A stretch of 64,000 nucleotides of DNA, taken from NCBI RefSeq assembly GCF_017254845.1, contig NZ_JAFKCU010000001.1, positions 1,261,048 to 1,325,047 of the forward strand, written 5' to 3'. Numbering within the stretch: the stretch's first letter is position 1; every line of letters begins with the position of its first letter. Both the position numbers and the translations under genes were made by a program. The DNA is from Algoriphagus pacificus. GTDB lineage: Bacteria; Bacteroidota; Bacteroidia; Cytophagales; Cyclobacteriaceae. Positions 45,033 to 53,926 of this stretch are shown here, one piece after another. The notes beneath the pieces are model-generated. The model had not been told where the DNA came from and searched no databases. It saw nothing but the letters and a program-made list of their open reading frames with translations.

Positions 45033-45926
45033 TCAAGTTGGGTCGTACCCAAATTTTTTCAATTTCAATTTATTTTTTCTCCAGTCAGGCTCCACTTTGA
45101 CGAATGTTTCCAAGAAAACCTGTTTTCCAAAGAATTTCTCCAGTTCTTCTCTAGCCTCAATTCCTACTTTTTTGAGTGCTTTGCCTTTGTCTCCAATGAT
45201 GATACCTTTTTGGCTATCACGCTCTACGTAGATGGTGGCTCTGATCCGGATAATTTTATTTTTAACATGAAACTCCTCAATGTTCACTTCAGAACTATAA
45301 GGAATTTCTTTTTTGTAGTTTTTGAATATCTTTTCACGAATGATCTCGGAGGCAAAGAACCGCTCAGAGCGGTCGGTTAGTTCCTCTTTGTCATAAAAAG
45401 CCGGGTGCTCGGGAAGTCTATCAAGAATTTCCTGAAGGATTTTGTCAGTATTGAATTTTTCTCCTGCTGAAATCGGGATAACTGTAGAAGCCTGTATTCT
45501 AGAAGTCCAGTATTCAGTTACAGTTTGCAGTTGGCCTTCTTTTGCAAGATCAATCTTGTTGATCACCAAAATCACAGGAATACCTGAATTGTTGATTTTG
45601 ACAATGATCTCCTCTATTTCTTCGTCAGTCTCATAAAGATCCGTCACAAATAAAATGACATCGGCATCTTCCAGAGAGATATTGACGAAACTCATCATGT
45701 TTTTATGAAGCTCGTATTGAGGCTTCAGCATACCTGGAGTATCGGAAAAAACAATCTGATAATTTTCGGAATTCGCCAAGCCAAGAATTCTGTGACGAGT
45801 AGTCTGCGCTTTAGAAGAAATAATCGAAAGTCGCTCACCGACAAGGATATTCATCAAAGTAGATTTTCCTACATTGGGTTTACCGATGATGTTTACAAAT
45901 CCTGCTTGGTGTTTGGCTTGAGTCAT
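45033..45926 (-). CDS. era: GTPase Era
   Basis: A ribosome-biogenesis GTPase that binds 16S rRNA near its 3' end. 297 residues: G1 IGKPNVGKSTLMNIL, switch I TTRHR, G3 DTPGM, NKID, then the KH domain (EFHVKNKIIRIRATIYVERDSQKGIIIGDKGKALKKVG). First gene of an era-der operon; TACCTTTG on the minus strand at 45943-45950 is the likely -7 box. Directly downstream of it lies the tRNA region. Confidence 0.97.
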   Translation of the reverse strand: MTQAKHQAGFVNIIGKPNVGKSTLMNILVGERLSIISSKAQTTRHRILGLANSENYQIVFSDTPGMLKPQYELHKNMMSFVNISLEDADVILFVTDLYETDEEIEEIIVKINNSGIPVILVINKIDLAKEGQLQTVTEYWTSRIQASTVIPISAGEKFNTDKILQEILDRLPEHPAFYDKEELTDRSERFFASEIIREKIFKNYKKEIPYSSEVNIEEFHVKNKIIRIRATIYVERDSQKGIIIGDKGKALKKVGIEAREELEKFFGKQVFLETFVKVEPDWRKNKLKLKKFGYDPT

Positions 45927-46255
45927 TCTGAGAAATTTTTGACAAAGGTACTTGATTTTTAGACAATACTGAGGATTTTTAGTTTTCTACAAAATAAAAT
46001 TTGGCAGAATTTTAGGGAGGATGATTTTCTTGATGCTGTGTTTAAGCTCTTGTTTTTGTGTCGTTTAGCCCACTTGGTGAAATAAAGTCTGGAGAAAAAT
46101 ATACCGTAATGCGTGAACGGATGATGGGTGATCAATAAATAAATTTTTGTCTGGCAGTTTTGGATTTGAAATTTAAACTACTACTTTTGTATCACAATTG
46201 GCCACAAGGGCAGATTTAGAACAGAAAATTTAGCTTTAAAAGCTTAAAAATATAT
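45927..46255. other. Intergenic region between era and the tRNA
   Basis: 329 bases with divergent promoters: minus-strand TACCTTTG (45943-45950) for era and plus-strand TTG/TACTTTTG (46160-46189) for the tRNA. No ORF or repeat was seen in the rest. Confidence 0.5.
46160..46189 (+). promoter_or_regulatory. Promoter of the initiator tRNA gene
   Basis: TTG at 46160-46162, 19-base spacer, TACTTTTG at 46182-46189, about 66 bases upstream of the tRNA 5' end. Confidence 0.75.
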
Positions 46256-46328
<73 letters not shown>

Positions 46329-46333
46329 CTACG

Positions 46334-46363
46334 AAGCCGATCAGAAATGATCGGCTTTTTTTG
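46334..46363 (+). terminator. tRNA-fMet terminator (repeat copy 1)
   Basis: AAGCCGATCA (46334-46343), loop GAAA, TGATCGGCTT (46348-46357), then T run. A 32-base near-copy (46332-46363 versus 49447-49478, 30/32 identical) lies 3,115 bases downstream in the same orientation. Confidence 0.9.
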
Positions 46364-46687
46364 TTTCAAATAATTAGTTCTTGGGATCGACAATAGTTAG
46401 CTATATGGATTGATTCTATTTACAAAGAAAATGAAAATGGATCCTAAAGTAATTTTTTTCAAGATCCATTAAATTTTCAACCTGTCACTTATTTCCTCCT
46501 TTTTGTATTAAATGTTTTGCCAATATACTTCCCATCTAATTCAAAATTTGAAAACTTAAAATTTTGGATATTTACTGTAGTAATAAGAAAATACTTTGAC
46601 TGCATCTATTTTGACTAGTTGTTTAGTAAAACATTTTTTTTTACTTTATAAGTCTATTGTTTTCATTTTTTATAGCAACCTGGCGAT
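46364..46687. other. Intergenic region after the tRNA terminator
   Basis: 324 bases, very AT-rich, between the tRNA terminator and the IPT-type gene. No ORF, hairpin or two-box promoter was recognised; TATAAGTC-type sequence near 46648 is too vague to call. Confidence 0.35.
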
Positions 46688-48154
46688 ATGTATGATATGT
46701 TAAAATCTCTACGATTTGTACTTTTTTGTTTTGTGATCTTTTTTTATTCATGTACAGAAGAAGAAAATACTACGACAGTTATTGTTACTGAAGAAATACT
46801 TTATTCGAGTAGTGAAAATCTTCGATTATTAGGTAGAATAATTACAAATGAATTGATTGAATTGAATGATCATGGATTTTACATTTCAGAAGAAGAAACC
46901 TTTTCAGCACCAATTATTATTTCCCTTGGATCAAAAAAAGGGCCTGGGAGATTTATTGGGGAAACAGATGGCTTAACAAATTCCAAATCATATTATGCTA
47001 AAGCATTCATGGATGTAGGAGGAGAGATTCAGTATGGAAATGTAATCCAATTAAAAACCCTAGCACCTTCAATAAAAAGTTTTAGTCCTTATTTTGGGGC
47101 TGAGGGAGATGACTTTATTATTAAAGGCACAAATTTCACAAAGGATACACAAGTATTTTTTGGTGACACTCAAGTTCCAATTACTTCAATAGTTGATGAA
47201 TCAACAATTCATTTAAAAATTCCTCCTCCAAAAACTGTTAACGTTCCAATAAAACTAATTTGTCAAAATGTTGAGTTAGAGTTTTCAACATTATTTGAAT
47301 ATAAAACCGGAACGTATGAAATAATAAGTGTATATCCTGATCCCTTCAGGTTAGCTGATGCAATTTTTTATTTGAAGGATGGCAATTTGGTTTTAGGTTT
47401 AGGTAATATGTCAATCTTTGCTCTCTATCCTAGAATGAAAAGGTTTGACCTTAAATCCCAAGAATGGTTTGATATTCAATATTCTGGATCTAACAGATCT
47501 TATGGTTTTTCTACTGAAAACTATTTAGGGGGTGGTACTTCTAATTTGGATACGCTTGGCTACAAGATCAATTATACTTTTTTCAAAATAATTGGGAATG
47601 ATTTTGAAAAGTTAGAGGATTTGAAATTTATTTCAAGGGAATCAATTGCTTTTGAAATTAAAGAGGAGCTATATGTTATCGGAAGTTTAGAAGAAGATTT
47701 TTTTGGAGTTAGAAAATATAATCCAACAAATAAGACTTGGACTCGAATCACACAAGCACCCGCAATCCTTACCAAGTCAAATCCATTTTTTGTTTATCAA
47801 AACAAATTCTATGTAGTAGACTCGGATAAGTTCCTCTGGGAATTTGATCCGAATACTCTTTTTTGGAGAAAAGTTTCTGTATTTCCGGGGAACCTTGGTT
47901 TAGGATATGGAATGGGACAAGTAATAGGTGACAAAGCCTACATTGGACTTTATAAAAGGACATCTGAGTTTTGGGAATTGGATATGTCTAATTTTTCATG
48001 GAAAATAAAGAAGGATATACCAGGATCTATTACAGAGGTCACTGTAGCGCATTATTCATATGGGGGCTCAATTTATTTAATACGGACACCTGATAGAATA
48101 ATTGCGGGAAATTACCCGATGAATTTGTACAAGTTTGACCCTGATGGATTTTGA
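46688..48154 (+). CDS. Lipoprotein with IPT/TIG domain and Kelch-like repeats
   Basis: 488 residues. A lipoprotein signal (LKSLRFVLFCFVIFFYSC, cysteine at about residue 22; the ATG at 46697 is an alternative start) anchors it to the membrane. An IPT/TIG domain follows around residues 120-210 (PSIKSFSPYFGAEGDDFIIKGTNFTKDTQVFFGDTQVPI). The rest has propeller-like strand units (YPRMKRFDLKSQEWFDI, FGVRKYNPTNKTWTRI, DKFLWEFDPNTLFWRKV, SEFWELDMSNFSWKIKK), the W-spaced pattern of Kelch repeats. It is upstream of a DUF4249 lipoprotein. This pair sits between tRNA-terminator repeats and is unusually AT-rich. Confidence 0.8.
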   Translation: MYDMLKSLRFVLFCFVIFFYSCTEEENTTTVIVTEEILYSSSENLRLLGRIITNELIELNDHGFYISEEETFSAPIIISLGSKKGPGRFIGETDGLTNSKSYYAKAFMDVGGEIQYGNVIQLKTLAPSIKSFSPYFGAEGDDFIIKGTNFTKDTQVFFGDTQVPITSIVDESTIHLKIPPPKTVNVPIKLICQNVELEFSTLFEYKTGTYEIISVYPDPFRLADAIFYLKDGNLVLGLGNMSIFALYPRMKRFDLKSQEWFDIQYSGSNRSYGFSTENYLGGGTSNLDTLGYKINYTFFKIIGNDFEKLEDLKFISRESIAFEIKEELYVIGSLEEDFFGVRKYNPTNKTWTRITQAPAILTKSNPFFVYQNKFYVVDSDKFLWEFDPNTLFWRKVSVFPGNLGLGYGMGQVIGDKAYIGLYKRTSEFWELDMSNFSWKIKKDIPGSITEVTVAHYSYGGSIYLIRTPDRIIAGNYPMNLYKFDPDGF

Positions 48155-48271
48155 ACAGAAAATATTCATAACAGCCATTTTTCACTTTGTTGAAATAATT
48201 GGAAAGCCATTCGATGAATTAATATATGTGTCCTATTTCCATTAGAAGCCGAACTACTAAGTTTTAATAAG

Positions 48272-49321
48272 ATGCGGAAAAAATATTTTTATTTGATTTT
48301 AATCTTGCTTTTTGAAGCTTGTATAACACCTTATGAAATAGAGGTTGAAGAAGGTAAACAACTACTGACTATTGATGGTATGATAACGAATGGACCAGGT
48401 CCACATTCTGTTAAACTGTCCAAGAGCACAACTTATGGTAGTGTTTTCGAAGGGGTGATTCTTCCTGAGAGGAGTGCAAAGGTCTTTGTCAGAGATGAGT
48501 TTGGAGAGATTACTTACCTCACAGAAGATATAAATGAAAGAGGAGTCTATAGAAGTCCGGAAGATTTTTCAGCAATTGTGGGTAGTTCATATACATTAAA
48601 CATCCAGTTAAGCAATGGTAGCAAATATGTGTCACTCCCCGAGGTTGTAAAACCTGCAATTCCAATTGAGAATTTCTCTATCGTAGCTGAAGAAATTCCT
48701 GTGGAAGGGGAATTATTTAACGATTCTGGTGCCGGAATCTATGTGGATTTTAAAGATCCTGGAGATGAAAACAACTTTTATTTCTGGAGAAACGAACCAG
48801 CAATTTACGAATTGAATACAAGGCCAGATTTATATTATCCACCAAAATCTTTGACACCGGCACCTAAACCTTGTTGTTATACTTGTTACTTGGAAGAAGA
48901 AGTGGGTAATTATGAGATTTTTTTAACCAATGATGACAATTTTAATGGTTTAAACACAAGATTTAAAGCAGCTTTTATTAAAGATGACGGACTTCGATTT
49001 ATATCAACATTTAGAGTCGATATAAATCAGTTAAGTATTTCTGCTGATGCTTATCGATATTTGAGGTTAGTAAAACAGCAGATAGAACTAACAGGCTCTG
49101 TCTTTGATCCACCGCCGGCAAATATCAGAGGGAATATGATCAGTTTGGATGATCCAGATGAAGTGGTTTTGGGATTTTTTATTGCCGCAGGCGAGTCTAA
49201 AAAGAGAATATATATAAATCGGGAAGATTTAGAGTTTCGTCAACCAGATTTCACAATTGCAGATGATTGTAGAGTTGTGGAAGGGGCAACTGTGATTCCC
49301 CCAGATGATTGGCTGAATTAG
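48272..49321 (+). CDS. DUF4249 family lipoprotein
   Basis: 349 residues with a lipoprotein signal (MRKKYFYLILILLFEAC, cysteine 17) and the DUF4249 start (TPYEIEVEEGKQLLTIDGMITNGPGPHSVKLSKS). The Ig-like strand continues (AKVFVRDEFGEITYLTED). There is a distinctive cysteine-rich bend PCCYTCYLEEE. In Bacteroidota DUF4249 proteins usually accompany a TonB-dependent receptor of the FecA/SusC-like type. No receptor is next to it here; its neighbour is the IPT/Kelch-type lipoprotein. It ends 126 bases before the second tRNA-terminator copy. Confidence 0.85.
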   Translation: MRKKYFYLILILLFEACITPYEIEVEEGKQLLTIDGMITNGPGPHSVKLSKSTTYGSVFEGVILPERSAKVFVRDEFGEITYLTEDINERGVYRSPEDFSAIVGSSYTLNIQLSNGSKYVSLPEVVKPAIPIENFSIVAEEIPVEGELFNDSGAGIYVDFKDPGDENNFYFWRNEPAIYELNTRPDLYYPPKSLTPAPKPCCYTCYLEEEVGNYEIFLTNDDNFNGLNTRFKAAFIKDDGLRFISTFRVDINQLSISADAYRYLRLVKQQIELTGSVFDPPPANIRGNMISLDDPDEVVLGFFIAAGESKKRIYINREDLEFRQPDFTIADDCRVVEGATVIPPDDWLN

Positions 49322-49705
49322 TTGTTAAAATTGCTTTAATAAAACCAACTACAAGAAATTCAATTTCACATATAAAGCGAGCCCGACTGCTTATTTAATA
49401 AAGTATTGGAAAATAGGTGTTTTTTATATCCCCGCTCACATAACTTCGAAGGCTATCAGAAATGATCGGCTTTTTTTGATTGCAAAATTTTAAAATCTCT
49501 CTGGTTTTTTGAAGTTCTAGAAAAATGGGAAGGGTGAGATTACTTACATAACCAAACACCGTCTCCATTTTTTGTCTTTGAGGATTTGGTCTATTTCCAT
49601 TTTTCATCCATCCATTTGAAATATTCCTTTACTCATTTGAATAAGGTGTTTTGAGAACTGAGCTTGATCTAGTTTTGATCATCAATTATTTAAAACACTA
49701 GACAC
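49322..49705. other. Intergenic region with the second tRNA-terminator copy
   Basis: 384 bases. It contains TCCCCGCT (49429-49436), resembling the 3' acceptor of the tRNA, then the 32-base direct-repeat copy 49447-49478. The rest is AT-rich; a promoter for the exported protein at 49706 was not recognised. Confidence 0.5.
49447..49478 (+). repeat. Direct repeat of the tRNA-fMet terminator (copy 2, decayed)
   Basis: CGAAG followed by GCTATCAGAAATGATCGGC and seven T and G: 30 of 32 bases match 46332-46363, differing at the sixth and eighth bases. Both changes fall in the 5' arm and weaken the hairpin, so copy 2 is a remnant, not a working terminator. CCCGCT also precedes both copies, four and ten bases away respectively. 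Confidence 0.8.
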
Positions 49706-50449
49706 ATGAACAAGGAACTTATCTTTCTCAGAACATTCGCAGTAACTGCAGCAATTAGCTCTTCTTTTTTATTCTTCTCTTCATTTAAAGGATCAGGAAG
49801 TCAGCAGTTTGAAACCATAGATGTGCAAAGAATAAATGTGGTGGAAGCTGACGGAACCGTAAAAATGATCATCACGAATGCTGGACTTTTTCCAAATGGT
49901 GAGGATAAAATAAATGGGAACAACACCAACGCCGATCGAAAGAAAAGAGCAGGAATGCTTTTTTTCAATGAAGATGGGTTGGAATGTGGAGGATTCATCT
50001 ATGATGGAGAGAAAAAGGAAAATGGGCATAGCTCAGGTCTATCCTTGACATTTGACCAATATGATGGAGATCAGGTTATGCAGTTGTTAACGACAGACTC
50101 CCAAAAAGGCGAGGATCGATATGTGAGTTCAAGTTTGGTCTTCAATGACAGACCGGCGAAAGAATCCCAGGAAAAAACACGTGAGATCATGCTGGAATTA
50201 AAGGAACTCAGAAAGACAGACCCTGAGGCGTTTAAAACAAAATACTCAGAATACCAAGAGCAGGAACTGCTTGGAGGAGCTCCTAGAATTATGTTGGGCA
50301 AATCAAGAAGTCAAAATAACGGGTTATTTTTGTTTGACGATAAAGGGATGCCAAGAGCTATGTTCTACATCGATAAGGACAATAATCCTAAGTTGGAGGC
50401 ATATGATGAAAAAGGAAATGTGACTAGTACTTGGCCAGAACAGAAATAA
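49706..50449 (+). CDS. Exported or membrane-anchored hypothetical protein
   Basis: 247 residues. An N-terminal hydrophobic segment (FAVTAAISSSFLFFSSF) acts as signal anchor or signal peptide. The body resembles a recurring beta-hairpin pattern: FETIDVQRINVVEADGTVKMIITNAG, GMLFFNEDGLECGGFIYDG, GLFLFDDKGMPRAMFYIDKDNNPKLEAYDEKGNVTSTW. These are repeat units of the form ...DxxG..., perhaps a small propeller or solenoid. No family is recognised. It precedes the LytS-type kinase by 53 bases, with a terminator between. Confidence 0.65.
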   Translation: MNKELIFLRTFAVTAAISSSFLFFSSFKGSGSQQFETIDVQRINVVEADGTVKMIITNAGLFPNGEDKINGNNTNADRKKRAGMLFFNEDGLECGGFIYDGEKKENGHSSGLSLTFDQYDGDQVMQLLTTDSQKGEDRYVSSSLVFNDRPAKESQEKTREIMLELKELRKTDPEAFKTKYSEYQEQELLGGAPRIMLGKSRSQNNGLFLFDDKGMPRAMFYIDKDNNPKLEAYDEKGNVTSTWPEQK

Positions 50450-50463
50450 ATAAATCAAAGATT

Positions 50464-50492
50464 AAGGTGGGAGAATTCTTCCACCTTCTTTT
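50464..50492 (+). terminator. Terminator or attenuator before the kinase
   Basis: AAGGTGG (50464-50470), loop GAGAATTCTT partly self-pairing, CCACCTT (50481-50487), then CTTTT. It lies only 15 bases before the kinase ATG, so it could also tune kinase expression. Confidence 0.65.
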
Positions 50493-50501
50493 ATAAATCC
50501 T

Positions 50502-51536
50502 ATGAAAAAGCTGCTGGAGCGATTACAACTTTCGTCAGAATTTTTACTCTTCATTGTATTTTTCTCCTATCTAGATTCTATTAAGTCTAGAATCGGTCCC
50601 GGGCAAGTGATCAATCTGTACACTTTCACTCCTGAATCGGTTATCACGGCAATTCCAAACATCTTAATTATTGTTTTGCTGCTCCGTTATAGCTTTTTGA
50701 AAATCCATGGAAATCAATTTCCGCTTCAGAAGGAAAAAGCTTTGCTAAGCTTCCTGATGGGATTATTAGGCTGGATATTGATAAGTGATGCCTTCTCACT
50801 TTTCATTGCTCTTGCTTTCGGGAATTTTGAGAGGAATTTTATAGGTGAGGTGGTTTTACTGTCAAATTTTACCCGTGTCCTGGATTTTATGATCTATGGT
50901 GGGTTCTATTTTGCCTTCTTATTATTCAGGAAATTTCAGGAGCATCAAAAAATCCTAGCAGATTACGATCAGGCAATGGCCGAATCCACGATCCATCAGC
51001 TGAAGCAGCAATTAAATCCTCATTTTTTGTTTAACAACCTCAATGTGCTAGATCAATTGATAGAGGAAAATCCAGCGATGGCATCAGAGTTCTTGCATAA
51101 CTTTTCTGAGATTTACCGCTATGCCTTGGAGAATTCAGACACCTCTCTCGTTCCTTTAAAGGAAGAATTGGCCTTTTCTTTCAATTATTTTCGGTTGTTG
51201 TCCAGAAAATTTGGTGCGGGTTATAAACTTGAAGTGCCAAATGAAATCCCTGATTCCTGGATTCCTCCTTTAACCTTACAGGTTTTGATAGAAAATGCGG
51301 TTTTTCATAATCAAGGAAGCGAAAATGAACCCCTCATTATTTCCATTCAAGTCAATGAAAAAATTGAGGTAAGCAATAAATTAAAGCCATATAAGCATAA
51401 AAAGCATAGTGGAGGAAGAGGTTTGGAAAACCTAATAAAACAATACGGTCTGCTCAGTAAAGAACCTTTGGAAATACTTAAGAACCATGATTCATTTACT
51501 GTGGAATTACCCTTGATAAAAGAAAAAGTAATATGA
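50502..51536 (+). CDS. LytS/YehU-type sensor histidine kinase
   Basis: 344 residues. Four N-terminal membrane helices (FLLFIVFFSYL; AIPNILIIVLLL; LLSFLMGLLGWILI; FMIYGGFYFAFLLF) form the sensor. The cytoplasmic part has the LytS-family H-box QLNPHFLFNNLNVLD, with the phosphoacceptor histidine, and an ATPase region (LQVLIENAVFHNQ ... GRGLENL). No periplasmic domain is seen. Its stop overlaps the ATG of the LytTR regulator (ATGA), so it is that regulator's partner. Confidence 0.92.
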   Translation: MKKLLERLQLSSEFLLFIVFFSYLDSIKSRIGPGQVINLYTFTPESVITAIPNILIIVLLLRYSFLKIHGNQFPLQKEKALLSFLMGLLGWILISDAFSLFIALAFGNFERNFIGEVVLLSNFTRVLDFMIYGGFYFAFLLFRKFQEHQKILADYDQAMAESTIHQLKQQLNPHFLFNNLNVLDQLIEENPAMASEFLHNFSEIYRYALENSDTSLVPLKEELAFSFNYFRLLSRKFGAGYKLEVPNEIPDSWIPPLTLQVLIENAVFHNQGSENEPLIISIQVNEKIEVSNKLKPYKHKKHSGGRGLENLIKQYGLLSKEPLEILKNHDSFTVELPLIKEKVI

Positions 51537-52308
51537 TTCGGGTAGTAATTATAGAGGATGAAGTGCCTTCAAGAAATAAGGTCAAGCGATTTTGGAAGGG
51601 CTAGAGGAATCCGTCGACGTAATTGCTGAGTTGGATTCGGTGGAATCAGGGATTTCCTTCTTTAAAAATTCACCCAAACTTGATCTATTGATTTCAGATA
51701 TTGAATTACTGGATGGCAATGTTTTTCAGTTGTTTGAAGAAGTCGAAATTAATTGCCCAATTATTTTTACCACAGCCTATAACCAATTTTGGATGCAGGC
51801 TTTTGAGGGGAATGGGATTGAGTATTTACTGAAACCATTCAACCAAGAGCGGTTTATGAGCGCTTGGGCAAAGTTCAAAAGATTGTCATGGTCCCAAGAG
51901 GAACAATCCTCCATTTTGGAGAAATTGCAGCGGGTAATTGGGAATCAAGTTTTAGATAAACCTACTTTCAAAAGCAGGATATTGGTTCCAAACCACAAAG
52001 GAGCTTATTTTTTGTCATTGGATGATGTCAGCTTTTTCTTGGCAGAAAACTCATTGGTTTGGGCAGTGGATCAATTTTCGAAAAAGCATTTACTCAAAGA
52101 GTCTACTTTGAGGGAATTGGAAGAGCAATTAAGCCAGGATAAATTCTTTCGAATCAGCCGGAGTCATTTGGTTCATAGTAAATTTGTTTTGGGACTGGAA
52201 CGATACTCCAAAAACTCAGTTGCAATCAAAGTGCAAGGAGAAAATAATTTATTGGTATGTAGCCAAAGTGCCACCCCTGATTTTATTAAGTGGATATCAG
52301 AATCTTAA
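51533..52308 (+). CDS. LytTR response regulator, frameshifted near residue 20
   Basis: The natural start is ATG 51533, overlapping the kinase stop (ATGA): MIRVVIIEDEVPSRNKVKRF reads as a receiver-domain start but the frame closes at TAG 51602. From 51592 the -1 frame continues the same domain (LEGLEESVDVIAELDSVESGISFF, phosphoacceptor D in LLISDIELLDGN, TTAYNQFWMQAF, EYLLKPF) through a LytTR DNA-binding domain (SRILVPNHKGAYFLSLDDVSFFLAENSLVWAV ... FFRISRSHLVHSKF) to 52308. One missing base at the TTTT run 51590-51593 explains everything. No canonical slippery heptamer is present. The regulator is therefore non-functional, or this is a sequencing/assembly error. Confidence 0.85.
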
Positions 52309-52332
52309 TTTGAATTTTGAGGGCTTTGGAAT

Positions 52333-53247
52333 TTACATATCCTTCAACGCATATCGCACATAAGCAAAGTGGGTTCCTTCAGGATTCCAAGAAGGCACAT
52401 TGATAGTGCCTTGTCCTCCATAAAACTCTTCAGTAAGATCCTTGATTTTCATAGTTTCCAAATCAAGCAGTCTGAGTTTTACCTGCCTGCCAAATGGATG
52501 CCCTTCTTTTTGATCTTCGATGTAAGTAATGATTGTTGCCACCTTATTGTTTGGTGAAATATGGGCAAACCAGTTGGAGTGATTGTCAAAAGTCATTTGT
52601 TCTGGATCGGAACCATCAGGTTTCATTCTCCAGATTTGCATCATTCCAGATCTTGAGGAATTGAAATAAATATACTTGCCATCTGGAGAGTATTCAGGGC
52701 CATCATCCAGGCTTGACTCTGAAGTCAATCGGATTTCTTCACCACCTTCAGTACTGATCTTATATACATCAAAATTATTATTTCTCTGCGCACAGTATAC
52801 GATGTCTTTTCCATCAGGAGAAACTCCATGCCAATAGGATGGCGTGAGTTCGGTGATCAATTCGGGTGTTCCGCCATCAGCATCTACCTTATAGATATAA
52901 GAGCCGCCCCGTACATCAGGTTTTCCGCTGGATATAAAAAGGGTTTTCCCATCAAAAGTATATCCATGGTCGTTATTTGCTTTTTGGATTTCTCCAGTAT
53001 TCAAAGTCCCTAGGTTTTTCCCGTCTAAGCCGATTTTCTCCAGTTTTCCTGCGCTGTTTATTAAGAGGAAAGTACCATCCGGCGACCAGTTCGGAGCTTC
53101 AAAATGGCGGTCCTCTTTCATTACTAAAGTGGATTCACCTGTTTCTAGCGTATAAATGTAAAGTGAACTTACCACCTGCTTTCCTTCAGGGACTTGTGCT
53201 AACAAAGTATGACTTAGAAATAGAAGTATTAAGGTTATTCTTTTCAC
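52333..53247 (-). CDS. Exported PD40/TolB-like beta-propeller protein
   Basis: 304 residues with a signal peptide (MKRITLILLFLSHTLLA). It has repeated WD40-like PD40 units: APNWSPDGTFLLINS, SYWHGVSPDGKDIVYCA, DDGPEYSPDGKYIYFNSSR and FAHISPNNKVATIITY, each with the SPDG turn. The fold is a six-bladed propeller as in TolB, used for binding ligands or partner proteins. It lacks the TolB N-terminal domain, so it is TolB-like only. It is convergent with the frameshifted regulator and alone. Confidence 0.85.
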   Translation of the reverse strand: MKRITLILLFLSHTLLAQVPEGKQVVSSLYIYTLETGESTLVMKEDRHFEAPNWSPDGTFLLINSAGKLEKIGLDGKNLGTLNTGEIQKANNDHGYTFDGKTLFISSGKPDVRGGSYIYKVDADGGTPELITELTPSYWHGVSPDGKDIVYCAQRNNNFDVYKISTEGGEEIRLTSESSLDDGPEYSPDGKYIYFNSSRSGMMQIWRMKPDGSDPEQMTFDNHSNWFAHISPNNKVATIITYIEDQKEGHPFGRQVKLRLLDLETMKIKDLTEEFYGGQGTINVPSWNPEGTHFAYVRYALKDM

Positions 53248-53458
53248 GGGGAATTGATTTAGGGTTTATTCTTTGAAAACTTAATTTACAATATTCTATT
53301 TTGGTATCTCTGGAAGTTGTGATTAAAACTTCTACAGGGTCACAAACTGATTTTCTTTTTTATACGTAAATGGATTTTAAGGAAATCTTAATAATTGTCG
53401 AAGCATTGCCTAAACTTAGATTTCCCACCTTTCCCTCTCAAACCAATTTATTTTAGTG

Positions 53459-53896
53459 ATGGAAGATAAAATTTCACGTAATGAATTCTTGAAATCTCTT
53501 GGATTCAAAGGAGCTTCTTTGTTAGCCATTTATTGTGGCGCGTCAACATTAACTTCTTGTATAAACGAAGCGGGAGACCCTTCTGGGAATGTCGGGCTCG
53601 ATTTCACTTTGGATTTAACTGATCCAGCCAATTCCAAATTGAATTCAGTTGGCAACTATCTTATCGTAAATAAGGTAGTAATCGCTAGGGTTTCTGCTGA
53701 TCAATTTGCCGCTGTTACTCAAATTTGTTCACATGAAAATAAATCGAAGGTGATTTATCAGGGTACAGGTTTCTACTGTACAGAGCATGGAGCAAAATAT
53801 ACTATTGAAGGAGTCGGGTTGAATTCAGAAGGAAAAAAAGGCATCAAAGCATACAATACGCAACTGACTGGTACTACACTCCGGATTTTTGCTTAA
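53459..53896 (+). CDS. Rieske 2Fe-2S lipoprotein-like protein
   Basis: 145 residues from the ATG at 53459 (a GTG one codon earlier is possible). Ligands are complete: C90 and H92 (ICSHE) and C107 and H110 (YCTEH), with 14 residues between the pairs. The N terminus (NEFLKSLGFKGASLLAIYCGASTLTSC) is hydrophobic with a possible lipobox cysteine at residue 34, so it is exported. A Rieske cluster carries electrons at moderately high potential. It heads a three-gene set with DUF5777 and YceI, which occur together in Bacteroidota; by genome context they act in periplasmic redox or lipid handling. Exact role unknown. Confidence 0.9.
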   Translation: MEDKISRNEFLKSLGFKGASLLAIYCGASTLTSCINEAGDPSGNVGLDFTLDLTDPANSKLNSVGNYLIVNKVVIARVSADQFAAVTQICSHENKSKVIYQGTGFYCTEHGAKYTIEGVGLNSEGKKGIKAYNTQLTGTTLRIFA

Positions 53897-53926
53897 TTTC
53901 TAAACAGAACCTTTTTCTTATAAACC

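Noticed and set aside
51584-51604. Programmed -1 frameshift in the LytTR gene
   Set aside because: In-frame codons AAG CGA TTT TGG do not form an X-XXY-YYZ slippery heptamer and no strong hairpin follows, so a plain deletion or error is more likely.
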